NCBI GenBank assembly: GCA_945869965.1
Contig: CAMBRC010000041.1
Coordinates: 1 to 35,701, forward strand
Source of the DNA: Asaia bogorensis
GTDB lineage: Bacteria > Pseudomonadota > Alphaproteobacteria > Acetobacterales > Acetobacteraceae
Length of the DNA stretch: 35,701 nt
Reading direction: 5' to 3'
The notes under the pieces are model-generated. The model was not told the origin of the DNA. It did no database searches and was given only the letters and a program-made list of their open reading frames with translations. Below, in pieces: positions 16,436-23,829 of this stretch. Both the position numbers and the translations under genes were made by a program. Positions within the stretch are counted from its first letter, which is position 1. Each line of letters begins with the position of its first letter.

Positions 16436-17211
16436 GGGGCGGGGGCCGCCTGTGTTGATGGAGTGGTGACGACGAGATCGGCGCGGTCGGGCGGGCCGGC
16501 GGCGATGGCGGGGCTGGCGCCGAGCGCGCGCACGGTGATGCGGGTGGAGACCAGGCCCTCGGTGATCAGCACGCCGCGCACCGCCAGGCCACGCGAGAGC
16601 GACAGGCGGCGCGACGAGGACGGGTCCTCCGGCGTGCCCGGCGCGAAGGCCGACACGGTGATGCTGGCCTGGGCCGGCAGGGCGCGGGCGAGGCCACGCA
16701 AGGCCTGGACCATCGCCGGGTTCAGATCGGATTTGCCGGGGCCGAAGGTGATGCGCCAGCCGTCATCGGTTTTGGTCGCGCTGCCCTGCGCATCGGGCAC
16801 CGTTTCGACCACCGGCGGGGGCGGTACCGGGCGCGTGGGCACGGCCAGCGGCGGCGGGATGACCGGGGGCGCCGGGGGGGCGAACGGCATCAACGGTGCG
16901 GGTGCGCTCGTCGGCTCCGGTACTGCGGGGGCTGCTTCGACGGTGGGGGCGAGGACCGGCGGCGGGTCGGGCGCGTCCGGCATGGTTGGGGCGGGAGCGG
17001 AGGGCATAGGGGCGGGCGGGGCCGGGGTGGCCGGCGGGGTGCGCTGGGCGCGTTGCCGCTGCGGGCGCTCGGGGGCGGCAGGTGGTGCTGCTGTTTCCGC
17101 TGGGGGTGAAAGTTCATCCAGCGCCCGGCGGTCGACCCGCGCCTGGCTCCACGCCGATGTGGCGAGCAGCAGGACGGCCAGTCCGAACGCCAGGGGGAGG
17201 GTGCTGCGCAT
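16432..17211 (-). CDS. Secreted proline-rich protein with C-terminal OmpA-like domain
   Basis: A 259-residue exported protein. Residues 1-23 are a signal peptide (LPLAFGLAVLLLATSAWSQA). Residues about 30-145 are an extreme Pro/Ala-rich linker, likely extended across the periplasm. The last 100 residues resemble an OmpA-like domain (GWRITFGPGKSDL, SRRLSLSRGLAVRGVLI, ITVRALGASP, DRADLVV), but the usual GHTD-type segment is replaced by SAFAPGTPED, so peptidoglycan binding may be altered. The 4-bp overlap with the channel gene says it works with that motor-like pair, as a third component. Start 17211 is preferred because it opens the signal peptide; an ATG 13 codons upstream would add an Arg-rich stretch. 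Confidence 0.78.
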   Translation of the reverse strand: MRSTLPLAFGLAVLLLATSAWSQARVDRRALDELSPPAETAAPPAAPERPQRQRAQRTPPATPAPPAPMPSAPAPTMPDAPDPPPVLAPTVEAAPAVPEPTSAPAPLMPFAPPAPPVIPPPLAVPTRPVPPPPVVETVPDAQGSATKTDDGWRITFGPGKSDLNPAMVQALRGLARALPAQASITVSAFAPGTPEDPSSSRRLSLSRGLAVRGVLITEGLVSTRITVRALGASPAIAAGPPDRADLVVTTPSTQAAPAP

Positions 17212-17294
17212 GGGCCGGCGCACCCTACCGGACCGGGATCGCCGGCTCAATCAACGCTTTGCTGTTGCGGTCGAAGTTCACGTGTTGGCAAACT

Positions 17295-18137
17295 TCATGC
17301 GCTCGCCGAGCGGGTGGCGGCCGCGACACCGTCGGCCACCGCCTCGCGCAGGACCGCGTGCATGTGCGGGTTGGCGGCGACTACATCGCCGCTCTCCATC
17401 GGGTCGTCGCCGTGCGGGTCGGTGGTGTAGCCGCCGGCTTCGCGCACGATCAGCAGCCCGGCTGCTATGTCCCATGGCTTGAGGCCAAGTTCCCAGAACC
17501 CTTCGTAACGCCCGGCGGCGACCCAGGCGAGGTCGAGTGCGGCGGCACCGAAGCGACGGATGCCGGCGACCTGCGGCATCAGGGTGGCCAGGGTGCGGGC
17601 GAACGCCAGGCGGCGATGCGGGGCGACCACGGCGAAGGGAATGCCGGTGGCGAACATCGACTCGTTGAGGTTGCGGCGGGCGGAGACCCTGAGGCGGCGG
17701 TCGTTGAGGAAGGCGCCGCCTCCCTTTTCGGCCCAGAACATTTCGTCCACTGCGGGCGCGTAGATGCAGCCGGCCGCCATCTCGGTGCTGCCGTCCTGCA
17801 GGCGCCGCTCCAGGCCGATCGAGATCGCCCAGTGCGGGATGCCGTGCAGGAAATTGCTGGTGCCGTCGAGCGGATCGACGACCCAGCGCCAGGTCCAGTT
17901 GTCGCTGCCCGAGGCGCCGGATTCCTCCATGAGGAAACTGTAGCCGGGGCGGGACTTGGTGAGGTCGTCGCGGATCGATTGCTCAGCGCGCAGATCGGCC
18001 TGGCTGACGAAATCGCCGGGGCCTTTCACGCTGACCTGGAGCTGTTCGACCTCGGCGAAGTCGCGCAGCAGGCGCTTGGAGGCGCGCTGGGCGGCGTTTT
18101 GCATCACCGTCATGTGGGCCGAGAGGCGCATTGCCAT
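17295..18137 (-). CDS. suhB: Inositol monophosphatase family protein
   Basis: A 280-residue Mg2+-dependent phosphatase of the IMPase superfamily. Metal-binding motifs are complete: MEES (about 70-73), DPLDGTSNF (88-96) and the C-terminal WDIAAGLLIVREAGG. SuhB homologues hydrolyse inositol-1-phosphate and in some bacteria also act with RNA polymerase, so the in vivo role is not fixed by sequence. The ATG at 18137 has AGGAG 8 nt upstream. It follows efp on the same strand but is separated from it by a multi-hairpin repeat (18159-18270), which may reduce readthrough. Upstream to downstream the block runs efp, this gene, then the motor-like cluster. Confidence 0.93.
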   Translation of the reverse strand: MAMRLSAHMTVMQNAAQRASKRLLRDFAEVEQLQVSVKGPGDFVSQADLRAEQSIRDDLTKSRPGYSFLMEESGASGSDNWTWRWVVDPLDGTSNFLHGIPHWAISIGLERRLQDGSTEMAAGCIYAPAVDEMFWAEKGGGAFLNDRRLRVSARRNLNESMFATGIPFAVVAPHRRLAFARTLATLMPQVAGIRRFGAAALDLAWVAAGRYEGFWELGLKPWDIAAGLLIVREAGGYTTDPHGDDPMESGDVVAANPHMHAVLREAVADGVAAATRSASA

Positions 18138-18158
18138 GGGTGGTGCTCCTAAAAAAGA

Positions 18159-18270
18159 AAGGCCAGGGCGCTGCCCTGGACCCGCTGGGGCGTCGCCCCA
18201 GGCCCCATTCATGAGGGTCCAGGGGGCTCGGCCCCCTGGTGGGGTCAAGGGGCGAAGCCCCTTGCCTTGC
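18159..18270. repeat. Multi-hairpin intergenic repeat, copy B
   Basis: Four perfect hairpins in a row fill the space between efp and the inositol monophosphatase gene: CCAGGGC/GCCCTGG, CTGGGGC/GCCCCAG, CCAGGGGGC/GCCCCCTGG and AAGGGGC/GCCCCTT, each with a 3-nt loop. A CTTGCTT tail runs directly into the efp stop codon, as copy A does with the EAL gene stop. The two halves are inverted relative to each other around the central CCCCATTCATG. Confidence 0.85.
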
Positions 18271-18837
18271 TTAGCCTTTGAAACGCTCGACGTACGTGGA
18301 ATCTTCGATCCGCACCACGATCCGCTCGCCGGCCTCGATGAAGGGCGGCACCTGGACCTTCACGCCGTTGGAGAGTTTTGCCGGCTTGTAGGAGGACGAG
18401 GCGGTTTGGCCCTTCACCACGGGATCGGCTTCGACCACTTCGAGGATGGCGGTTGAGGGCAGGTGGATGGCCACCGGGTCGCCTTCGACGAGGTCGACTT
18501 CGACGGTCATGTTGTCCTGGAGATAGGGCGCCTGGTCGCCCAGGATCGAGACCGGGATCATCGCCTGTTCGAAGGTCTCGGGGTCCATCAGGACGAGGTT
18601 TTCGCCGTCGGTGTAGGAGTATGTGTACTCCTTCTGGTCGGTTTGCAGGCGCTCGATGGTGTCCGCGGTGCGCCAGCGCTCGTTGGTCTTGTTGCCGGTG
18701 CGCAGGTTACGCATTTCCACCTGGATGAAGGCGCCGCCCTTGCCCGGGGTGATGATCTGTTGCTTCAGCACCGTCCAGCGCTGGCCTTCGTGTTCGATCA
18801 CCTGGCCGGCGCGGATCAGGTTGGCCTGCTGCTTCAT
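18271..18837 (-). CDS. efp: Translation elongation factor P
   Basis: A 188-residue factor that relieves ribosome stalling at polyproline stretches. Its three-domain EF-P fold is clear from the KOW-like N-terminal domain to the C-terminal GVKVQVPPFIEAGERIVVRI segment. The modification loop is TPGKGGAF with Lys at residue 33, equivalent to E. coli Lys34, which EpmA lysylates; epmA lies at 21.0 kb in this window. Many proteins here are Pro-rich (TolA, TolR tail, the 16.4-kb OmpA-like protein), so the factor has local clients. The ATG at 18837 gives the canonical N terminus. A multi-hairpin repeat abuts its stop codon. Confidence 0.98.
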   Translation of the reverse strand: MKQQANLIRAGQVIEHEGQRWTVLKQQIITPGKGGAFIQVEMRNLRTGNKTNERWRTADTIERLQTDQKEYTYSYTDGENLVLMDPETFEQAMIPVSILGDQAPYLQDNMTVEVDLVEGDPVAIHLPSTAILEVVEADPVVKGQTASSSYKPAKLSNGVKVQVPPFIEAGERIVVRIEDSTYVERFKG

Positions 18838-18877
18838 CGGGAACTCTCGCGGAATTGTGCGGTTTGGAGCGGGGTGT

Positions 18878-19995
18878 CTAGACGGAACCGCCCCCCTGGG
18901 CAAGGTGGCGGCCCCGGGTTGATGCCCGGCGCCAGTAGCGCTCCAGCGGGGCGAGGCGCAGGTGCAGGACCCGGACGCCGGCCACCGGAAGTGCGGCGTC
19001 GCCGTCGGTCCAGCGCCAGTCGCCTTCGTGGCTGTGCCAGCCGCTGTCCAGGCGGGCATCGTCGAGTGCCACCGCCACGCCGTCCAACGTCAGTTCGGCG
19101 ACGGCCACGCCGAGGACGCGGTTGTCGTCGGTGTCGGCGCGGAACCATGACGGGACGGTGCGGTGGCTGCGCAGACGGGCCGCGCGGGCGCCCTGTGGCA
19201 GGCGCACGACATAGGCGCCGTCCTCGAATTGCGGCCAGACCGGGCGGCCATCGACCATCAGGCGCAGGTCGGGGTCGGTGGTGACTTCCCAGCCCAGGGC
19301 GGTGGCGTGGGCGGTCAGCGCGGTGCGCAAATCGTCCAATGCCGGGCCGGTGCTGAGCGTCTGGGCGCAGGCGCCGGCGTTCCAGGCCTGCGGGCGAAGG
19401 CGGGGCGGGCGAAGTCGGGATGGGCCATCGCCACCGTGCCGCCATTGGCGAAGGCGGCAAAGTCGTCGCCGTTGATGTCGCCGATCGCGGCGATGGTGGT
19501 GCCCGCGCCTTCGCCGCTGTCGCCGATGCTGTCGCCGTTGAGGTCGAGGATGGCGGCCCCGGAGCCGGCACGGTCCAGCGCCTCCTCGGCGGTCAGAGCG
19601 AATCCGCCGGTGCCGGCGGCGATGTCCGTCAGGCTGAGTTCGGCGGCGAAGGGAGTGGACTTGCCGAAGACCACATAGCCGGCGCCGTCGGCGGCGGCGG
19701 CGCCGTGGATGGCGAAGCTGCCGAGGCCGCTGAGGATGTCGCTCAGGAGCACGGTGGACAGCCCGCCGGCCCGGCCGAAGACGACGTAGATCGTCCCGGC
19801 ATCCGCATCCGCATTGAGCGCGCCGTCGGCCGCTGATGCGGTGACGACGAAATCGGCGAGGCCGTCATTGTTGATGTCGTCGCCGCCGGCCACCGCGAAC
19901 CCGGCATTGTCCAGGGGCGCCCCAGGTTCGCCGATCACGACGAAGCCGCCGGTGCCGGCGGCGATGGTGGTGAGGCTGATGGGGGTGATGGCCAT
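18878..19995 (-). pseudogene. Broken FG-GAP/Hint-type protein
   Basis: Reading from ATG 19995, the first frame encodes FG-GAP-like beta-propeller repeats with Ca2+-binding loops (GDDINNDGLADFVV, DLNGDSIGDSGEGAG, IGDINGDDFAAF), then NGGTVAMAHPDFARPAF. After about 19391-19398 this frame becomes a Pro/Arg-rich out-of-frame reading, while a second frame continues sensibly as WNAGACAQTLSTGPALDDLRT down to GDWRWTDGDA and ends at 18878. The second part resembles the conserved tail that follows Hint domains in Acetobacteraceae, from memory. The Hint catalytic region itself is missing, and a one- or four-base indel separates the two frames. No start codon other than a TTG (19339) serves the second frame. 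A sequencing error could explain the indel but not the missing domain. Confidence 0.72.
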
Positions 19996-20165
19996 GGAGT
20001 TTTTCCGAGTGGCCGACACAGAACATGCTGCTACCCAACCACGCACGGCCATTTGCGCGGCACTCTGACGTCGCGGTATTGGAGTGCGCGCCGGAGCAGC
20101 CGGCGGTCCGCGTAAGGTTGTGTCAATGCGGGATTGATTGTGATTTGGCGACATCGGAGATCGAA

Positions 20166-21023
20166 ATGCCGCAAGCCTACCTGTTGGTGGATGTGTTCAC
20201 CGATCGTGCCTTTGGCGGCAATCCGTTGGCGGTGCTGCCGGATGCCGAGGGGCTGAGCGGGGCGCAGATGCAGGCCATCGCGCGCGAGTTCAACCTGTCG
20301 GAGACGACGTTTGTGACGCCGGGCAGCGCGCCGGGGCGGTTTCGCGTGCGGATTTTTACGCCGGGGGCGGAACTGCCGTTTGCCGGGCATCCGATTGTTG
20401 GCACGGCCATTGTGCTGCAATCGTTGGGGCGGGTTACGAGCGAGGCGGTGTTCGAGCTGAAGGTCGGGCCGGTGCGGGTGGAGATCGGTGCGGGGCAGGC
20501 GGTGTTTTTTCGCGACGGGGCGCCGGAGGTGCGAGCGCCGCTTGTGACGGCGGATGAGCTGGCGGCGATGATCGGGGTGCCGGCGCTGGCGGGGCCGGCG
20601 TTCGAGGCGGGGTATGGTTCGGCGTTCCTGTTCCTGCCGCTGGCTGATCGGGCGGCGGTGGCGGCTTCGCGGTTGCGGCTGGAGCGCTGGCAGGCGGCCG
20701 AGGACCGGCTATGGGGGCATGGGGCGTATGTCTATGCGGTGACCGGTGAGCGGGATGGCGTGACGCAGGTGCATGCGCGGCTGTTCGCGCCCGATCTCGG
20801 GGTGGGCGAGGACCCCGCCACCGGCTCGGCAGCGGCGGGATTGGTGGGCCGCCTGGCGGGGCCGGAGGGCGTTCATCTTGTGGCGATCACCCAGGGGGTG
20901 GAGATGGGGCGGCCGAGCCTGATCCATGCCACGGCGACGCGGGTGGGCGGCAGGGTCCAGGCGATCAGCATTGGCGGCGGGGCGGTGGTGGTTGGCGAAG
21001 GCCGGCTTTTGCGGCTGCCGTGA
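20166..21023 (+). CDS. PhzF family isomerase/epimerase
   Basis: A 285-residue enzyme of the PhzF fold (two diaminopimelate-epimerase-like halves). Diagnostic segments are VDVFTDRAFGGNPLAV near the N terminus, SETTFV with the conserved Glu (about residue 45), RIFTPGAELPFAGHPIVGTA, and GEDPATGSAAAGL. PhzF itself isomerises a phenazine precursor, but most family members have unknown substrates and there are no phenazine genes here. GGAG lies 6 nt before the ATG at 20166. It overlaps epmA by 4 bp (GTGA), so the two are translationally coupled. Codons are G-ending, opposite to the left part of the window. Confidence 0.92.
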   Translation: MPQAYLLVDVFTDRAFGGNPLAVLPDAEGLSGAQMQAIAREFNLSETTFVTPGSAPGRFRVRIFTPGAELPFAGHPIVGTAIVLQSLGRVTSEAVFELKVGPVRVEIGAGQAVFFRDGAPEVRAPLVTADELAAMIGVPALAGPAFEAGYGSAFLFLPLADRAAVAASRLRLERWQAAEDRLWGHGAYVYAVTGERDGVTQVHARLFAPDLGVGEDPATGSAAAGLVGRLAGPEGVHLVAITQGVEMGRPSLIHATATRVGGRVQAISIGGGAVVVGEGRLLRLP

Positions 21024-22021
21024 CACAATCATCCCTTGGGCGCTGGCATCCCGACCGGTTGGCCGAGCGGCTGCCGTTTTTGCGGCGGCGGGCGCGGGTG
21101 GCGGCGGGGGTCAGGGCGTTCTTTGATGCGCGGGGGTATCTGGAGGTCGAGACGCCCTATGCGGTGAGCGCGCCGGGCGAGGAGGTGCATCTGGCGACCT
21201 TTGCCACCGAGCAGGTGACGGTGGAGGGGGAGCGCCGGGCGTTGCGGCTGCATACCTCGCCGGAATTCGCGATGAAGAAGCTGCTGGTGGGCGGGGTTGG
21301 GCGGTGTTTCCAGCTGGCGCGGGTGTGGCGCAATGGCGAGGGCAGCGACCTGCACAGTGCCGAGTTCACCATGCTGGAGTGGTACCGGCCGGGCGGGACG
21401 ATGGATGATCTGATCGACGAGACGTTTGCCTTGTTGCGGGCGGTGCTGCCGCCGGCGTTCGTCTGCCGGGGGATTGAATGTTCGCTGGATGGCTTTGAAA
21501 GACTGACAGTTGCGGAGGCTTTTTCGCGTTACTTGGGCGCCGACCTGCTGGGCACGCTGGATGATGCGGCGGGGCTGGCTGGGCAGGCTGGGGTGCGGCT
21601 GCGCGACGGTGAGGACTGGGAGGATCTGTTTTTCCGGCTGTTGCTGGAGCGGGTGGAGCCGGCGATCGGGCGGGGGCGGCCGACCTTCCTGACTCATTGG
21701 CCCTCCGCGCAGGCGGCTTTGGCGCGGCGCGATCCCGCGGACCCCCGGGTTGCGGAGCGGTTCGAGCTGTTTGCCTGCGGAATGGAGTTGGCCAATGCGT
21801 TCGTGGAGCTGACTGATCCCGTGGAGCAGCGGGTGCGCTTTGTGGCGGACCGGGTACGACGGCATGCGTTGTATGGCGGGCCGGACTGGCCGCTGGACGA
21901 GGATTTCCTGGCGGCGCTGGAGCACGGGTTGCCGCCGTGCGCGGGGATTGCGCTGGGGTTTGACCGGCTGGGGATGCTGGCCGGGGGGGCGGATCGGATC
22001 CAGCAGGTGCTGTGGTTGTGA
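21020..22021 (+). CDS. epmA: EF-P lysine ligase EpmA (GenX/PoxA)
   Basis: A 333-residue class II lysyl-tRNA-synthetase-like enzyme lacking the anticodon-binding domain. It attaches (R)-beta-lysine or lysine to the conserved Lys of EF-P. Visible class II motifs are VETPYAV, RNGEGSDLHSAEFTMLEWY (motif 2), MELANAFVELTD, and the C-terminal GIALGFDRLGMLAGGADRIQ (motif 3). The start is GTG at 21020, overlapping the stop of the PhzF-like gene. Its substrate gene efp is 2.2 kb away on the other strand. EpmB (lysine 2,3-aminomutase), which supplies beta-lysine, is not in this window. Confidence 0.96.
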   Translation: MTQSSLGRWHPDRLAERLPFLRRRARVAAGVRAFFDARGYLEVETPYAVSAPGEEVHLATFATEQVTVEGERRALRLHTSPEFAMKKLLVGGVGRCFQLARVWRNGEGSDLHSAEFTMLEWYRPGGTMDDLIDETFALLRAVLPPAFVCRGIECSLDGFERLTVAEAFSRYLGADLLGTLDDAAGLAGQAGVRLRDGEDWEDLFFRLLLERVEPAIGRGRPTFLTHWPSAQAALARRDPADPRVAERFELFACGMELANAFVELTDPVEQRVRFVADRVRRHALYGGPDWPLDEDFLAALEHGLPPCAGIALGFDRLGMLAGGADRIQQVLWL

Positions 22022-22078
22022 TGTCGCCCTGATTTTGCCATGGACGCTGCGCAGTCTTGCGGCAGGGAGGACAAGACC

Positions 22079-22438
22079 ATGCGAAGGACGATCCATTTCC
22101 TGTTGGCGGTGGGGCTGCTGGCTGGTTGTGCGGAGACGGGGCGCAGCGGATTCGAGGCGCGCATGGGCGGCCTGGTTGGGCAATCCGAGGCGGCGTTGCG
22201 CAGCCGGATGGGCGCGCCAGGCTATGACCATACGCATGAGGGGCGGCGCAGCCTGGGCTATAGTGAGACCTGGACGGAGACGATGTTCCGCCCCGGCGGC
22301 GGGGCAGGGGGGATGTTCCAGGAACTGACGCGGCGCTGCGAGGTGATTTTCGCGGTGGATGATGGGCGGGTGGCCGGGTTCAGGACGCGCGGCGGGGCGT
22401 GCGGATTGACCGGGCGGCAGAATTTTCCGCAGGTCTAG
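22079..22438 (+). CDS. Small lipoprotein of unknown function
   Basis: A 119-residue protein with a lipoprotein signal peptide: MRRTIHFLLAVGLLAGC, lipobox LAGC with the lipidated Cys at 17. The mature part has MGGLVGQSEAALRSRMGAP, LGYSETWTE, and a C-terminal CEVIFAVDDGRVAGFRTRGGAC, with two Cys that could form a disulfide. This is reminiscent of SmpA/BamE-like small lipoproteins, in which GxSExxLxxxxGxP patterns occur, but I do not assign it. GGGAGG lies 8 nt before the ATG. It follows epmA on the same strand by 57 bp and converges with the symporter gene. Confidence 0.82.
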   Translation: MRRTIHFLLAVGLLAGCAETGRSGFEARMGGLVGQSEAALRSRMGAPGYDHTHEGRRSLGYSETWTETMFRPGGGAGGMFQELTRRCEVIFAVDDGRVAGFRTRGGACGLTGRQNFPQV

Positions 22439-22458
22439 CCGCCGGCGTATCGGCGACG

Positions 22459-23778
22459 CTATTCGGCCGGTGCGGCAAGCGGCGCGGTGCGGCCGCCGAC
22501 GGCCACGGGGATGGCGCAGTTCACCGCGACATTGACCATCACCCGGAGCATGTTGGCGATCGGGTCGATGATGATCATCAGCGGCACCGCAAGCTCGTAG
22601 GACAGGCCGAAGGGCCGCAGCACTGCGGCCAGTGGCGCCAGTGCCGCCAGGCCAGTGACGCCGAGTGTGGCAAAGGATGCGGCGACTGAGAGTACCGCGA
22701 TCAGGATGAGATCGACGGGGCCGAACCCGCGGCCCATCAGGGTCCCCATGAACAGGGTGGCGATGATGAAATACAGGATGGTGCCGAACCGCAGCGTGGC
22801 GAAGCCGACCGGAATGAACAGTTCGCACGGCTCGCGGGAGGCGCGCAGGTCGTCGCGCAATGTCTCCATGGCCAGGGGAATGCAGATCAGGGTGTTGCGG
22901 GTGGCCCCGCCCAGCATCATCGGCTTGAGCAGCCCGGCCAGGACGATCCGCAGGGGCAGGCGCAGCGCAATGGTGACCGCCGCAAGCGCGCACGCCAGGA
23001 CCACCAGGCAGACGGCAAGGAATGCATAGGCGAAGACCGCCAGCATGGCGAAGACGTCGGGCCCCAACTGGGCCACCTGGGGCGCGATCAGGGCGATGAT
23101 GCCGAGCGGCACGAGCAGGCCGAAGAACTCGAAGATCAGAACACAGACGGCCTGGATATGCCGCAGGGCGCCGAAGACCGAATGCTCCGCGCGCTTTTCC
23201 GTCATTACCATGCCGATGCCGAAGAGCGCCGCGAAGACGAGCACCCGCATGCTGTCATTGCCGGCCAGCGAGGCGAAGATGTTGGTGGGCACTACCGCTA
23301 TCAGGCCACGCTCGGCAGCCAGGGTGCCTGTCCCGGCGCGGACCGGGTCGAGGGCAAAGGTGACGTCGATCCGGTCGGCGGAGCTGCCGACGAAGCTGCC
23401 GATCCGCGCGATCATCGCGTCGTCCACCACGAGCAAGCTGAAGATCGCCTGTGGCACGATCGCCGCGGCGGCGGTCACCAGGATGAGCGCGATCAATGAA
23501 CCGAGCGCCAGCCGCCCGACGACGCGGCCCCCGGTGCCGCTGGTCATCGCCGAGCGCACGGCCAGCGGGATCGTCGTCAACAGAAACGGCAGCACGCAGA
23601 TCTGCAGCAATGCGATGTAGAAATCGCCGATCGGGCGCAGCAGTTCCGCGAAAGCGCCGCCATAAACGCCGAGCGCCACGGCCGCGCCGACGGCACCGAG
23701 CGTGATACTGGGACGGTTGATCGCGCGCGACAGCGTGGTCACCGATTGGGCGGTCACCGATTGCGCGGTCAGAGCCAT
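22459..23778 (-). CDS. Divergent dicarboxylate/amino acid:cation symporter (DAACS family)
   Basis: A 439-residue membrane protein with about eight hydrophobic segments and two hairpin loops, aligning by pattern with GltP/DctA transporters: TM8 DPIANMLRVMVNVAVN corresponds to the DxxxDMxRTxxNV region. The substrate and sodium signatures are not conserved. The serine-rich HP1 motif reads GGATRNTLICIP, and the TM7 NMDGT motif reads LRFGT. So the fold is likely, but glutamate or C4-dicarboxylate specificity is not. It lies 28 bp downstream of a periplasmic binding protein gene on the same strand, an unusual pairing. A 15-bp tandem duplication near its start encodes a repeated TAQSV in the N-terminal tail. 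Confidence 0.82.
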   Translation of the reverse strand: MALTAQSVTAQSVTTLSRAINRPSITLGAVGAAVALGVYGGAFAELLRPIGDFYIALLQICVLPFLLTTIPLAVRSAMTSGTGGRVVGRLALGSLIALILVTAAAAIVPQAIFSLLVVDDAMIARIGSFVGSSADRIDVTFALDPVRAGTGTLAAERGLIAVVPTNIFASLAGNDSMRVLVFAALFGIGMVMTEKRAEHSVFGALRHIQAVCVLIFEFFGLLVPLGIIALIAPQVAQLGPDVFAMLAVFAYAFLAVCLVVLACALAAVTIALRLPLRIVLAGLLKPMMLGGATRNTLICIPLAMETLRDDLRASREPCELFIPVGFATLRFGTILYFIIATLFMGTLMGRGFGPVDLILIAVLSVAASFATLGVTGLAALAPLAAVLRPFGLSYELAVPLMIIIDPIANMLRVMVNVAVNCAIPVAVGGRTAPLAAPAE

Positions 23779-23789
23779 GCAAAGCCGCG

Positions 23790-23829
23790 ATCACTCATGG
23801 GCGTCATCACTCATGGGCGTCATCGCTCA
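23790..23829. repeat. 16-bp tandem duplication across the end of the binding-protein gene
   Basis: ATCACTCATGGGCGTC occurs twice in direct succession (23790-23805, 23806-23821), followed by a partial third unit. It covers the stop codon of the binding-protein gene and the short gap to the symporter. The duplicated unit carries a second in-phase-like GAGTGA motif. Likely a replication-slippage product. Confidence 0.85.

Noticed and set aside
16139-17482. A 447-codon plus-strand frame across the OmpA-like gene
   Set aside because: Gly/Ala/Thr-rich shadow of the Pro-rich linker; the minus frame has a signal peptide, an OmpA-like end and a 4-bp operon overlap.
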